A stretch of 64,000 nt of DNA from Marchantia polymorpha subsp. ruderalis (GCA_037833965.1 AP031353.1:27964501-28028500), one strand, 5' to 3'. Counted from the stretch's first letter, positions 45,667 to 58,460 are shown. Notes: generated from the letters alone by a model not told the origin. Made by a program: numbers and translations.

Positions 45667-46550
45667 ACGATTTCTTCAAAATACTTACGCAACCCTTCAA
45701 ACTACACTGCACTGCACACCTCCGACACCTACACGAAGATCTAAAAGTCCTCGTAAGACGTTCGAGAATTTAGCATAGTCATTTGGGTAGTGTAAGGTCT
45801 TATCTCCGCCGGCACTCTCGCTCACTCGCTCGCTCAACGCCTTGCAATACTCGTCTTTCAGATTGTGAAGCTCGAGTGGTTGATGTACCGAGAGCCTGCG
45901 CGAGGTGTTGGGTATTCAGCTGAGTAGACCGGCAGCGGACAGAAGAAATACTACAGTCAGCGATGGCATCTCCCGGTGGGCTGGCGATGCGCAATTCTTG
46001 TGGTGGAGCTGGCGAGGGGATGGAAGAAGAGAGGTCGGAAAGGCAGCAGCGGAGGGAGGAGGACTTCGGGGAGCGACGGCAAGTGCCCGCAGCTCGTGGA
46101 CTCGTGGCGGGACGAGCCACCGAACGAAGGAAGCGAGCGAGTCGTCCGACGCAGAAAGCACGCCCGGCCCGACGTGGACCTCTCGCAGCCCAGCAACAGA
46201 TTCATTCAGTCCAGAGGCGCGAATCGCTTCGCCCTCCGCTCACTCTTTTCTATGGCCACAAACTGCCTCCGCTTCATCTCCAGCACCAGAACCTTCCACG
46301 TCCGCGTGGCTTCGACGCATCAGACTGGTCGTCCATGTATGTCAGCCCTTTACTCGCCGGCGCCTCCACGCTTTTCTGGGCCCTCTTCTCCACCTTCCGT
46401 TTCGGTCCGTTGCGAGAACCATCGCCCGCCCTACCCAACAGAATAATACAAAATCATACGGATTTGTACCCGATCCTGGACAAACATCATTCCAACAGTC
46501 GATCCCTGGTCGTTGAAGTTGCAGGCTGCTTGATTTATTTTTTCTCCTAA
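45667..46550 (-). promoter_or_regulatory. GC-rich region upstream of PGR5
   Basis: CpG-rich DNA directly upstream of PGR5, strongest at about 45800-46430, flanked by AT-rich DNA on the far side. Both strands are open over several hundred bases in overlapping frames, as expected of GC-rich sequence. None looks like a conserved protein. It is most simply the PGR5 promoter and leader; a divergent plus-strand first exon cannot be excluded. Confidence 0.4.
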
Positions 46551-48081
46551 AATTTATTAGAGGAAGTGATGATGAACCGTATGAAGTGAATCCTTTACAT
46601 TTTACGTACCCATGTATCGAGCATATTCCTATCAAAATCAAACCGCTCGACTCATATATTGAGTTTCATATGTTTATATATATAAGAATATTTTTTATTA
46701 CTCTATTTTTCATCATCGTGGTGTAATTTCCTAAAGATCAGTCTCATAATTAACCTTCTTGATATTCTATCCAATTATGACAATTTTGTAACTTTCCCTA
46801 ATTTAAACGAACAAAGTTTTTTGAAATCATGCAATTTATATGGTAATTGGTAAGAGAACATAAATGTCTCTGAAAAATTTTCTATTTTTGAAGTGATACT
46901 TGCATATTTTTTCAGGATGAAAAAACAAAGCATATCATCGTTATTGATCCCAACACTCTCTTCAAGACAGCAGTCTTAAAAATTAAAATTATGGAATACC
47001 TGTGTATATTTGGCTAATAAGAATTTCAAGTTTCAATTAAAAAATAACTTCTCATCTATCTGTAGATTCAGAAATTTGGTGAAGACCATCATGATACTTT
47101 GTAAGTCTTGGAACGGCTGTGCTCTAGTCTTTTGTGTTTTAGTTTTCTAGATTATCACTTTTCACATCAAGATCTTTATTTAGTTACTTCTAATTACATG
47201 AAATCAAACTAATTTTGTATAATAAAATTTTCATCATTTTATATTGTATTTACAATCTGCTTTGTCTGTACAAGTGCGGTCAAAGGTTACGTATCCTTCG
47301 CTCTCATAACGCAATATAAACAAGAGCAAATTATATCTATCGACCCAAGTCTACTTTCTGCTTTCGTACAACAACATAATTTTGTTCTATTTATAGCTTA
47401 ACATTTCATTTCAAAATTAACGTTACTCACATCAAAAAATATGTAATTCTATTTAATAAAAATATTTTCAAAAATACTACGCATATTTCTTGCGTTCATT
47501 TTTATTATGAAAAAGTGCGAAGTTATAACTTTCAAACCAAAGCAAAAGGCCATCCATTTTTATTACACATCTTATATGTTTATTGTTGGTGTATTCATAA
47601 TACTTTGATGGCTGTTTAAAAACCTAGAAGAATCAAAGACAAACTGGAAATGTCTCTGGTGATATGAGGTATATAAAGAAGGAAATGGGTTTTAAAACAA
47701 GAAAGAGTTGAATCATTTTAGTAAGGTAGAGTTCCCTGATTGCGAGGTCTATATAATAATAATATTGAAATGTATTTGACACGTAGTTATAGTCACAAGA
47801 AAAACACTTCGTATCATGTAGAATACAAAAGCTTTGGCAATTTGATTTTTATTTTTTATAACTTCAATTGTTGATCTAAAATGGGGGTAATCCCTTGTCT
47901 TCACGCATTGCTATCATGTGACAAGTAAGCACTACACATGTCAGATTTTAGTTTTCAATATTCTTGGTTTGAACACATGTAAACTCCTATCTAAACTCAT
48001 TCATGCATATTGGCTCGACATAAATTTTTGGAGTAAGGTAGGTGACGAAATAACTTGATGTATACATCTGTATAAACAATT
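46551..48081. other. AT-rich spacer, no supported gene
   Basis: Strongly AT-rich, without long open frames, recognised repeats or RNA genes. Confidence 0.6.
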
Positions 48082-49496
48082 TTATTGGCCAGCCTTTAAT
48101 TGATAGTCCCCAACATCACGTAATGCCGGGCTATCTAACCAAACACCAAAGCGCAGGCTTCTGTCTTTGATATCAAGCTTGAAATCATCTTCATCAAACG
48201 AAAAGAGTACCGCTTGCTCCAAGTATGTGTGCCTCCATACTCCATCAGCAGGAGGAGCATGTCCTCCCAATAGTTCGTGAGTAAATTTCTATCAATGTCT
48301 TCTAATTATGTATTTGGAGTAAAGTAGACAGGTGACGATTACCGATCTACGTACCGAGTTGTTTGCAGAATCTTCAACATGCGGACCAAAAGAGACGATT
48401 CTAGAGACAGGGTGAAGAAAGCCGATCTTTAGGGTTCGCAGTTCTCGTTGTGTAAAGTTTCAACCTAACTTTGCTTTGAGTACAAGGTAAGGCATCGGCC
48501 CTTCGTCCTCTGGGTCGTCCTTTATGCGGTGTAGATTGCATCATTAAGAAATCATGATTCTCCTGCGCATCTTGTGAAGTGCTGCTACTCCGGAAATTAG
48601 CTCTGAAAACATTGAACTCCACAATCGCCTCGAGACCTTCACAAGGTGTTTTATATATATATATCGAATTAGAGTATATTAGATAATGGTGGAAAGCAAT
48701 TCTGAAGGAACATACATACAAAGTGATTCTCTTTCAGCGTCGGGAATTTTATCATAATTCTCCTCCGCGTCTAGTGAAATGCTGCCACTCCGAAAATTAG
48801 CTCTGAAAACGTTGAACTCCACAATCGCCGCTAGACCTTGACAAGGTGTCGTTCGCGTCGGCTCGCATATGCCCAGAGGGCGCAACTTGACAAAGTGATT
48901 CTTTTCAGCGCTGGAAGTTTTTTCTGGAGATAACATTTGCTCGTAACCCTGATGCTAGCGTAGTTATCAATCGGCAGTAAGTTTGTTCGATGCAAAGCTC
49001 GTGCAGTTTTGGAAAAGGTTCTGCAAATGTGCTCGCGTTTGACCCGATGCACCAACGGAGTCCTGTAGTGACAACGACAGGTCGAACTGCTTGAATACTT
49101 GTTGTAGGCTGGAGATGTCCCAAACCTTATGCGTTTCTAGCCTCGCATGCGTAGTTGTGCGTTAACAGTGTCAACATCCCCAGAATATGCAATTTCTCGT
49201 TGTTGCAACAGAACTTTGTTAAAAGACAGCTCAACTTCTAAACTTTGGATGCGAGCACAATGTTTGTTTGGAACGAAACTAGCTCGAGGGGTATGAACAA
49301 CTGTCTGTCCCTGGCTTGTATCCAAGCGTCGGGTGGAATGTGTGGCAGACTTTTTGGATGGTCGTGAAACTCCCAATGAGTGTAACTTAGGTCTGGTGGA
49401 TGTAAAGGTTGTTTCAACAAAAAGGTGAGAAATCCACATAAAAAGACAAAAGGAAGAATATGTGCGAACGAACATAGATGAAACCAATGATGTCAT
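48082..49496 (-). pseudogene. Decayed LRR-like gene, family uncertain
   Basis: Minus-strand coding-like pieces occur in shifting frames: 'RPKLHSLGVSRPSKK' and 'RIQSLEVELSFNKVLLQQRE' (49496-49137), then 'FPKLHELCIEQTYC' and 'LPALKRITLSSCALWAY' (about 49000-48850). These have the spacing of leucine-rich repeats as found in F-box/LRR or NLR proteins. Farther 3', 'LRTLKIGFLHPVSRIVSFGP' ends at a good donor (gtacgt, about 48357). After a small intron of roughly 65 nt it joins 'THELLGGHAPPADGVWRHTY' and 'FKLDIKDRSLRFGVWLDSPA', terminating at 48082. A 93-bp segment is duplicated within it. Frame changes not explained by clear splice sites suggest decay. The LRR assignment is inference. Confidence 0.3.
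48557..48849. repeat. 93-bp direct repeat, copies 200 bp apart
   Basis: Copies at 48557-48649 and 48757-48849 are about 88% identical over 93 bp, sharing 'ttagctctgaaaac' and 'ttgaactccacaatcgcc'. In one minus-strand frame both encode 'AIVEFNVFRANFRS', so this may be a duplicated exon or repeat unit of the LRR-like remnant. Confidence 0.85.
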
Positions 49497-52400
49497 TCAC
49501 GACAAGGAACAATAGCTTCAAAACATGTAACTGTAGATCATTTACGTTTAATGTCTTCTATATATTTCTAGGATCTACAAAATTGATTTTGATAGTATCA
49601 TTATGAAATTAGGTTCATATAAAATTTCAGCTACATTGTCAATTTTAATTAACATCATACACTAAATTAGAGAATTTTTATTTATACTAAAATATATCAT
49701 TCAGTGTAATACTAAGTATATACTCAAATAATAATCATTTGATGAATCAAATGATTCCAATAATATATATAATTATAATCCGAATGCTAAACCTATGTAT
49801 TATCCTATGTACGTTTCTATTTAAATTCTAAAAATTTGATAGTATAAACTTTTAAAAAAATTACCCAACACACTATAGGATTATCTTATTAAATATTTGA
49901 CTTCAAATATTTAATCAATAGGTGTGAAAGTCTTAAACTATCCATGAACTACAACCGTATCCGAAAAACACTCACCTTGAAACTCGTACTTGAAGTCTTC
50001 GCCATTCTGTACCACGAAAAGTTCTGTCTGAAAAACATGCAGGCCTCACAAACTCCGACAAGGCGCTGCGAGCACTTTTGCGATCTGTACTATATTCTCA
50101 ACTAATCTATTTCAATGTTGGCATGAGTCCTGTACCTTGGGGTGCGCCTATGGCACATCCACGGCGCCATGTACTGCAAGGGTACAGGTGACTCAAGTGA
50201 TGGGATGAATAGAATGGCGCCGGCACCAGTACCCTCTTGAATGCGAGTAGTCAGATACCATCTCCCAAGTGTCTGACCACGGCTATGGGGCGTTATCATA
50301 TTGGAACTGACTGTCAAGGTCGAAGATACTCGTCCTCGTACGCTAAAGTTGTCACATCTCAACGTGACATGTGCCAACCCGAAGCTCTTCCTCACCCCGC
50401 CACGACACACAAATGATCACTTCAGCTGATGAACGATAAGCAGACGTGTGCCCTCTGTGTCATCGGTCCATGTTTAACGCAATGCAACTCCTTATGCAGT
50501 ATGATTGATGAGGAAAGTAATAGAGTTGAGTTTGTGTATTCTATACGCTTTATTTTGATTCTGGGTTCCTGTAATCTTCTGATCTCCACTCATTCGCAGT
50601 CTGTCAGTTACTGGTTCCTGCATGTGAGTTGGTGTGCTGGGCTGACCCTTGCTGCTTAGAATCCACTGGTAAAATCTACCGTGCGAACCAGAGAGTCGAA
50701 ATCGGAAGCTTCACGCTCCTACACGTGAAAGATCGAATGAGAGGAGTAGAACAGCACTGGAAGAGTGAAGCTCGGCCTCTCGCGGACGTGTACTTTCAGG
50801 CCACAAGAATACATCATTAACATAGTGTGCATGGTCAGATCCTATTCTTCAGTTTGTCAGTTGCACGTTCAAGCTCGTCAAGGTCAGAGTAAGGCCCTTA
50901 CATTGAGCAGTTCTAGAGAAAATCGAAACAGAGAGGATATCAGTTGCGAATTTGTGCATCTCATCGGACAGAACAACTGTGTTACTTGATCCTGATACTC
51001 GATCGTTGTTACTTGGCCTTAAGATCTCATTCGGTTGTCGAGCTGATGTGAGGGTCTGGGTAGACATCTTTCATTCGCTATATTTTCAAAGCTGAGGTTG
51101 AGCCTTTTAAACATATGCGCTTCGAACCATAACTTTGACCCACGAGCTGCAAATGCTCACTGACTAAGCACTAAACACACTCTGTATCGACTAATTTTAT
51201 TATTGACATTATCCTCAATTTCTGTTGGGTTTTTTTGGGAATTTCATCTAGAAAGTTACGCTTGATCGCCGAGGTTTACATCAAAAGAGGTGAATCAAGT
51301 TAGCTTCCTGTGCAAACAGACAAAAAAACCATAAAGGGTGCGATAGTTCTACTAGTGGAACTCGCAACACTCGTCGGGGGCTCGATTCCTCTTCGAGAGC
51401 CAGCTGAAATTCTTCCTTCCAACATGGGCGGTCAGATGACCGCGTACCAACTTCAACAAAATAAAAAAGAAGCAAAATCCTCCACTTCTAGCAGAAATGA
51501 TCACTCCAAATCAAATTTTTCTTGAAGTTCGAGTCAAACGAAAGTTGCTAAAAGGTCACTTCCCTCCCCTCCAGTAGTTCATGTTACGTTTATGAAAAGT
51601 CATTTAGTTCTATATTCTTGTGGAAATTTTTCTTGAGAAGTGACTGGCCATAAACAAAGGAAACGGAACAGAAGACGGAGGTTCCTTACCTTGCATTCTC
51701 GTGTGCACGTATATTCTCTTTTTCCTACATGTCCTCGCTGTGTGGATAGTTTGGGTGGACTTTCAGCTGGATTAGAAGGCAATCGGTCATCGATTGTGGC
51801 TACAATTCGTGATCGTGCATACTGTCGAGATCATCGATGCTGATGGGATTGAGTATTGCTGATCAACTCCAGTAAGGAAATTGAGTATGGCTTTGCAATG
51901 ACAGAGTGTTCGTCGGACATTGGGTCTGGACTAGATATTGATATTGCTATTATATTTTCTCGTTGAAATAAAGTACTTCTGCATTCTTCAGGGAGCTCGG
52001 TGAGGGGAGGGCCGCCTGATCGACTCCACTTGCTCTGAGATTGGAGTACTTCGTCATAAGAGATCTAGTGAAGAATTAGAGTGGAAACGTGGTGAGGCGG
52101 CCAGGGGTGGCCGGGCTAATGTCATGCAGGTAGGGAGTGTCATGCAATAGTGTGCTTCATTGCTGGCAATTTAACTTCCAGGGGCAGAATCGGCATCATA
52201 GGTAGGGCGATTTCAGGTTTAGGTGTATGCTCTTCACGTCCATCATCTGCCGCCGTGTCCATTCGACCAATTAATGGTTCTCGCAGAATTTATGGGGCTG
52301 GTTGGAACATCACGACAGCAGTACGCTTTCAGTCGCTAGCTCTCCCAGTTATATATTCGTTCTCTTATCTGACGGCAGGAAGCGGCATCTAGGTTTCCAA

Positions 52401-52968
52401 ACCTTAACATGTACGTATATTGGAATATAAGCCAGAAACAGAGTGATTCTAGGAATTGGCTGTGCCCTGGCTAGTCTAAGCTTTTGGAAAAGCAGCAAGG
52501 CCAATTCGGGGAGGCGCAGGAGTAGGAACCATCGCGCTACAGCAGAAGACCAAGAAACGTTGAACAGATTGCACCGAATTGCAACTTAGAGGTTGGGACC
52601 GAGAGAGGCATCTGTCTCTAATTCTTGTCTAGATTTCTGCCCGTAGTATATCGCATTCCTCCAGGTTCACTGTTTGCCAAGTGCACATGAAATGTGCAGT
52701 TTGAGATCTAGGTTGGATTCATTCCCCTGTCGAGGCTATCATATGAGTGGAGAAGAATAATTCGAATCTTTTGGCAGGTCAATCAAGCCAGCAGGTCCTT
52801 GAAACTCTCGACTGAACTGAACCTTTCTGCATTGAAAGGAGAATACATAAAAATATTAGAGCCCAAATTCTGTTACTGAATCCGATAGTTGGCATCTACA
52901 GTTTACTCTGTGTTGCTGACTACAGGTCTTCAGTCTGTAGCATAATCTTGGAACAGAGGAATTCAGCG
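49497..52968. other. Spacer and upstream region of TMEM42-like gene
   Basis: AT-rich from 49540 to 49950, more balanced afterwards. A minus-strand frame at 50102-50410 reads coherently ('GRWYLTTRIQEGTGAGAILF') but is unassigned. From about 51300 to 52968 the DNA precedes the TMEM42-like gene and may contain its leader and promoter; no conserved protein was seen in it. Confidence 0.4.
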
Positions 52969-53705
52969 ATGGGTTTAGCGTGGGGTTGGGCTTGCGCTGC
53001 AGGTGCATGTGCTGCGACATCTGCGATCATGGCTAAGCTGGCTTCTCCTCTTGTAAGAATGCTGCACTTTAATCCTGCTCTCTTCGGTTTCTGGTAGTGC
53101 GTCGAAAAGAGTTGATCGGAGTGCTTGAATGGTGCGTGAAATATAGAGGGAAGCATTAGGGTTGTGATCACTCGACTGAGATGTTATGGTGCAGGAAAGA
53201 TGGGATTTCAAAGTGGCTTGCTATGCAATCGTCGTTCTGTGTAATGTGTCAATGTGGAGCCTTTACGTCAGAAGCTTGACAGCTCTATCTTCCCTCCAAG
53301 CCACGGTTGTCAACTTCGGCAGCAACTTTCTTCTGTCAGGGTTGGCAGGATTCCTTATCTTCAGTGAGCCGGCTCATTTCGAGGTTCCTGCAGCTTCCAT
53401 ACTCCACCATGCTTCTTTGTAAATTGTCGATACGATTGATATCGTAAGTCAGGACTTGGGTGTTTTTCCTCAAGATTCAGCACCATGCGCCAAAATTAGT
53501 GAAATAGTGAAATCTCTAGAGTTATAAAAGCCTCGAGCAGTTGGCCCTGTCAGCCAGACTGGTCCTCATATTGCTATTTGCAAACTGATATGATCCTTCT
53601 TTCCTATGTGTCTTTCAGTGGTTCGCCGGTGCGGGCTTTATCTTGGCTGGTATTTGGGTCATCAGCAATGCTGGTGAAGAATTACAGGCGAAGAAGATGG
53701 ATTGA
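52969..53705 (+). CDS. TMEM42/EamA-like small membrane protein
   Basis: Three exons, 52969-53052, 53195-53383 and 53619-53705, all in phase 0, give 119 aa. Four membrane segments can be read: 'WGWACAAGACAATSAIMAKL' (residues about 5-24), 'VACYAIVVLCNVSMWSLYVR', 'VVNFGSNFLLSGLAGFLIF', and 'WFAGAGFILAGIWVIS' near the C-terminus, followed by the polar tail ELQAKKMD. The order, with a charged linker ahead of segment 2 and 'FSEP' before segment 4, matches eukaryotic TMEM42 proteins. These are one EamA repeat of the drug/metabolite transporter superfamily and presumably dimerise. Transport substrate and organelle are unknown. The start is the first ATG fitting the family. The exon 2 donor (gag/gttcct) is weak, so its exact end is the least certain border. 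Confidence 0.82.
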
Positions 53706-55541
53706 GAGCAAATGCGGCCTGCGAGCTCTTTGGTAAGGAGGCGAAGGAAGAAGGGAACTTGGTGTGTCAGGAGATCACTTACCTCTCTGGTATTTTTTAC
53801 GTCCAATTCTCTGTGATTAGTTCCGTTTGGATGCTTCCTGGTTTTTCTGGTGACCTTGTGCTGCATATTTTAGACCTTGGAGTACTTTTGTACTCTTCGA
53901 TCTCTTGCAGCCAGTGAACAAAAGCTGCTCCGTATTCTATTCGAAAAACGAGATTCTAGCTCAAAATGAGTTTGTAGGCTGAGAGCCAAGTACCATCTCA
54001 CCTGCAGACCAGTCTCAAGGCAACAGCCCTACGTAGAAAATATCTCTTCAAGACGGTCATTCTGACGAGAAATGTCAGGTTCCAAGTCTATCGGATCACG
54101 TATTATCTTCCCACTCACTAATGCTCGTACGGGTGGTGCAAGTTGTCATGTCCTTCTCGGGTGTCGGAAAGAAATGTAACCGACGTTCATATTTGGGCAT
54201 ATTCAGGTCAGAGAGCTCGCCTACTCAGTACTATCTGCCCGTCCAGCACCATCCAACTTTCGGTGTTTTTTTAATTCAGATGAGTTTGTCTCGTATCGAT
54301 TTGGGTTCAACAGTTTCTAAATACAGCCGGGATACACAGTATTCTTTTTGGAGGATGAACTCGCGCTGATCTGCATATGTGCTGTTCAGACGATGTATCT
54401 CTTATCATCACCTATTCAAGTATTTTTCCACGCAAATGATTCCTGCAAAAAATACGATGTTCTAAATGTTCTCGGAACCACGCTGTCGTAAGCAGAGGTG
54501 TAGATGAATGTAAGGCTTCGAGGATCCCCAACATGTCTTCGGCCTTCATACAGGAGCATCCGAGCCTGTAGAGATGATGAGGACTACCGAAAGTATTCCA
54601 GGCGACCTGATGAGCAAAGTCGATTGGACTTTGCTCACTAGGTCATTGGAATTGAGGCCGAAGTCTTATGTAGCGTCCAGAATACAAGTTCATCCTTCGA
54701 GCGCAGGAGTGACATGTGGGTGAATATAAACCTTTTTAAGGACCGCAAAGAGCGCGATGGCAATAGTGGCAGAAGACGTGCACTGGACGAAGGATGCAGT
54801 CGTGATTTCGAAGGATCCGGAGTAAGGGTTTAGTGGCGCACTCAGCTTTTATTGCAGCTTCAATCCTGGTTGACTTCTAAATTTTAAGGGTGCCGGCCAA
54901 AATTGATTTCAGCAATTGTCAGAATCCGAAACTAGAGTATAGTCGACTCCTCGGACTCGGACATAGTGGAACTCATGCACCGAAAACTTGGACTTGAGAT
55001 TCTGGACGCATTCCGAGACATTTGGAGCTAGCAGACCGTGTATTTAAATATTTCAGATTCATATCATCTAACAATGGATAAATCTCCACACCAAACTTCA
55101 GAGCGATGAGTGGAACTTAAAGCACACCCATGCTTGATGCGTTTAGTAACGTGCGAGCTCGAAAACTTCAGGAACTTATGATGGTTTCTTGTTTGAGACA
55201 GACTCACTCGATGATTTTCGATGAACTTGGCTTCTGTCGTTGTGAAGCGCATAATTGCTGCATCGTCGGCATATGAGTCATGAAGCTGCTGGAAGGGACT
55301 ACTGAAAAAAAAAAATTTCTGAATGCGACGATGTCTCGGCTCGGTCCTCTTCACTTATTGTACCCCACAAAGAGGATGCAGGGTGGTACCGAGTTACCAC
55401 ACTGGGGTTCAACTTCCCCCACATAAATTCGACCCCAACACTTGTTGTCGTTGTGGCATATCCATGGTATGGTGTGTACCTGAGGAGGAGGATTCTTGAC
55501 GTTAACTCACAGCTGATAGTTTGCGCAGTGCAGTGCAGCTT
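53706..55541. other. 3' flank and spacer
   Basis: Downstream region of the TMEM42-like gene, then mixed-composition spacer. Short frames (53615-53866 minus, 54121-54369 plus, 55064-55354 minus) carry no recognisable motif. Confidence 0.45.
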
Positions 55542-55712
55542 TCAAGATGAAGTACGGGCTCCCTCTGAATAAGAACACGCGTTCTTACTTATATACTGCG
55601 CCGGGTCGCGTAAACGTTGCAGGAATTGAATAAGATAGAGTGTGGTCCTTGTTGCCTCCGCGAGGAAGCAAGTATGGGTCACGTACAGAGTCAAACAGAG
55701 GATAATGCTCAT
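55542..55712 (-). CDS. Possible small secreted peptide
   Basis: From an internal Met at 55712 the minus strand encodes 56 aa beginning MSIILCLTLYVTHTCFLAEA, which resembles a signal peptide with a plausible cleavage after AEA. It is followed by a short basic and Ser-rich tail with one further Cys. The open frame extends 22 codons farther upstream. No family is recognised and short frames like this arise by chance, so support is weak. Confidence 0.18.
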   Translation of the reverse strand: MSIILCLTLYVTHTCFLAEATRTTLYLIQFLQRLRDPAQYISKNACSYSEGARTSS

Positions 55713-55778
55713 AAATGTGCATGACTTGTGATGCGCGGTGACTCGTTCTGGTTCAAAATCGTCAAAGTCATTATGCAC

Positions 55779-57377
55779 TTATTCCTTTTCTCCCTTCCTT
55801 TTCGATTCGCTTTAGTAACTGCTAGGCCTGTCATCCCGTGTAAGATACAGATACAGCTAGTCTATCATCTATAGATGAGAATTTTCAATCCATGTTTGTT
55901 TGTCCTTCGTGTTCGAACATAAGGTGATCTAATTATTCTTCTTCGACGGGTATTAGCTCATGAGGAGAAAACGAAGCATTATCTGGGACGTTCGTGACAT
56001 CAGAGCTCACCTCAGTCAATGTAGACTCAAATCCCACAGATTCCTGGAGACTTGCTGCGTGCCAGGTGCTTGGAAGTAGGGAAGGGGTCCGGTGAATGTT
56101 CCTAGTAAAAAGCTTCCTGGTCGGAATTTTCTGTATACTTTGTTAATTATATAGCCATTCACGACCTCTCCCTCCCTCCCTCTACTAAAAAGAGCTCCGG
56201 CTTCGGTTGCTTCGAAGATAGTCATCTACACAGGGGGTATGAAGGGTCCACAAGGGCAAACCGCCTTCACACGAAAACTCTCATGAAAACAAGAAGAAAA
56301 ACTCTCATGCTAACTTCCTCCCAAATATGTACATACACTTCTCGACAATAAGACGGAAGTTCTTCGTCACTCAAGGTCTCCGATTTCTTGTCGCCTTTGT
56401 AAATTTTGACATTCTCCTCTACGTGAACAGGTCGGGATTGATCGGGTCAATCGTCTACACTGAACGGATTCGCGCAAGTTAATCACGGAACATAGTTTTC
56501 TAGGGACGTTCTGCTCGGGAATAACCTTGAAACCAAGACATGGACATGCACAATGGTGCCAAAGTTCTACATCGGGGAAAAATAAGATAGCTTCGCCATG
56601 AACTGCTCGATTGGGTCAGGTGAAATGAAGGTGTGGAAAACTGACTTGTGATCCATATCTCGCGAAGACTGACATCCGAATCTCATTTCCGAGAGTGATC
56701 ACCTTCCAGCAACTCGTTTGACTCAATATATTCTAACGAATCCACGTGCTGCTTAGACTGCAACACCTTCTGCTCCCACCTGTGTGACGTGCATCTCCGA
56801 TAGTTTGGAGATGGCTTAACATTGGAGACATCGGTACGACCGATCTTTGGTGCGTAAAGCATTTATGAGCAAGACCAGTCTTTCCGACGAGCGTGTCTCC
56901 AAAAAGAGGACGGCGCGACTTTGTACGAAAGTGGTTCAAGTGAGACGCGAGACGCGAGACCTGATGGCAAGGAGGCACAGATGCGCCACCAGTCAGCGAA
57001 TTGGCGATGGATGGAGGAACCGCCAAAGAATGATAAGAAAATATCCGACCCTAGAACTCGGAACAATTTCAAGTAGATGTCCTCGCGTGAATGGCAGGCA
57101 TCCAACGACGAAGCGTTCAGAAACACTTTATGAGCAGGTACTATGTACGTGAGTGTTTGAAAAGCGAAAGGTGGCTCAATAAGTTCTGCTCGATCTGACC
57201 CGAACTCGATCGAACAATGACGTCGTCCTCTTACGAGACCTGCGACGAGAAAAATTCATTCGCGCAACATTTTCCACACCATCGTCGCTCGCTAAGGGAC
57301 GCACGACCGACTGACTGCTGCAGTTCTTTTGCGCCTTTGTCCTATCCTCGAAGAAAGAGCCAAATATTTATCTCACT
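55779..57377. other. Spacer without supported gene
   Basis: Balanced-composition DNA with overlapping short frames in both directions (for example 56847-57152 plus and 56863-57126 minus). None has recognisable motifs or clear splice continuations. Confidence 0.4.
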
Positions 57378-57713
57378 TTATTTATTGATGGAACATTTTC
57401 CTGGAGACCAATCCCGCGCCGACACGTGCCTGGAGGGCAGCGGGGCGGCTTGAGCTCGACCCTGGGTTCCCGACTCGGACACTCGACGGTCGGCATAGGC
57501 CCCGAGAAACATCTGAGCACCTTCGTCGACGGACAACTGCATGGCTGGATTTCTGAACCCTTGCTTTATCCAACGGACAAACATTCCGATGGAGAATACC
57601 ATACACGTGTCAGCATCGCAAGTGTGTCGACGTGGACATAAGGACAAACCGATCTCGAGGCTCTGATACGGCATGTTTAGACATGCCCCGAACCCTCCTG
57701 AAAGCACCTCCAT
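57378..57713 (-). pseudogene. Possible short-chain dehydrogenase C-terminal fragment
   Basis: A minus-strand frame contains 'RWIKQGFRNPAMQLSVDEGA' and 'QMFLGAYADRRVSESG'. This resembles the C-terminal stretch of short-chain dehydrogenases, where a 'tpeqGA.t.lylA.....v.SG.yf' pattern is usual. The nucleotide-binding GxxxGxG and YxxxK motifs are not visible nearby, and the following residues depart from the family. If real it is a fragment; chance similarity is quite possible. Confidence 0.2.
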
Positions 57714-57959
57714 TCACACTCCCCCGTCATCTTTTAACCTGATCAACAAAACACGTTCACACAGGGTTCATCTGACGATGAAGCCTACGAGGTTTAAACA
57801 TAACCCCAAAATTACTTCGAAACTAGACTTTTAGTTGGTGAACCATGTTACAACTATAAATGGATTTTCCTCGCCCAGTTCTTGGGCAGCCTAAAAGATG
57901 GTTCGTTTTGAGGCAGGATCATGTCACACATGATTCGTGTGTGAACGCCCCGAGATCAG

Positions 57960-58460
57960 ATGGATCAGATGGATCGTGGTACTTGTACCGACGGTCAGCC
58001 GGAGGTGAGAACTCCATGGCTTACATCGAGCATGAGGAGCGGCAAGTCGTTGCCCATAACGAACATGAACGGCGACGGGCACTTTACTTTCACTCGCAGA
58101 TTTGCCGGAAGTGCTCACTACTGCGGAAAATTTGGGATCGGGCTGCACTCTGCAGGTTGATACGGTTGAGCCTCAGTAACGCCCCGGCAGGAAGCAACAA
58201 AGGGAGGCCGAGAGCTCAAGCAGTATACCGACACGTGTTTTTCTCCAAAGGAAAGTCCGCAGGCTTTCCCCGCGTGGCTGCTGGAGCGCAATGGCGAGCT
58301 GACTGGCATGCACAGTCACATGGCATCGTGCTATTCTTACAATTCGTCCTTGGTTAGAGGCGGTGACTTGAAAGTGCTTCAAAAGCATTATGTAAATGAT
58401 AAAGCCCGAGCCCAAAAGGAAAATTATGGTCAATGCTTTGTGTGGACTGCGATCCATTAA
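57960..58460 (+). pseudogene. Interrupted ORF with two in-frame TGA codons
   Basis: One frame runs from ATG 57960 to TAA 58458 and is broken only by TGA at 58158 and 58167. Before the stops it reads 'SSMRSGKSLPITNMNGDGHF', 'TFTRRFAGSAHYCGKFGIGL' and 'HSAG'. After them it reads 'TPRQEATKGGRELKQYTDTC', 'FSPKESPQAFPAWLLERNGE', 'LTGMHSHMASCYSYNSSLVR' and finally 'ENYGQCFVWTAIH'. The continuity and composition look like genuine protein of about 160 aa, but I do not recognise the family. A GT...AG segment of exactly 21 nt (58156-58176) spans both stops and its removal would keep the frame, though that is far shorter than known plant introns. The likely reading is a recent pseudogene. Confidence 0.4.

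Noticed and set aside
45905..46550. Several overlapping open frames (up to 203 codons) upstream of PGR5
   Set aside because: Multiple frames on both strands are open because the DNA is GC-rich. Low-complexity Arg/Ser/Pro composition and no conserved motif.
50102..50410. 102-codon minus-strand frame with coherent sequence
   Set aside because: No domain recognised, no neighbouring exons and no credible promoter; mentioned only within the spacer entry.
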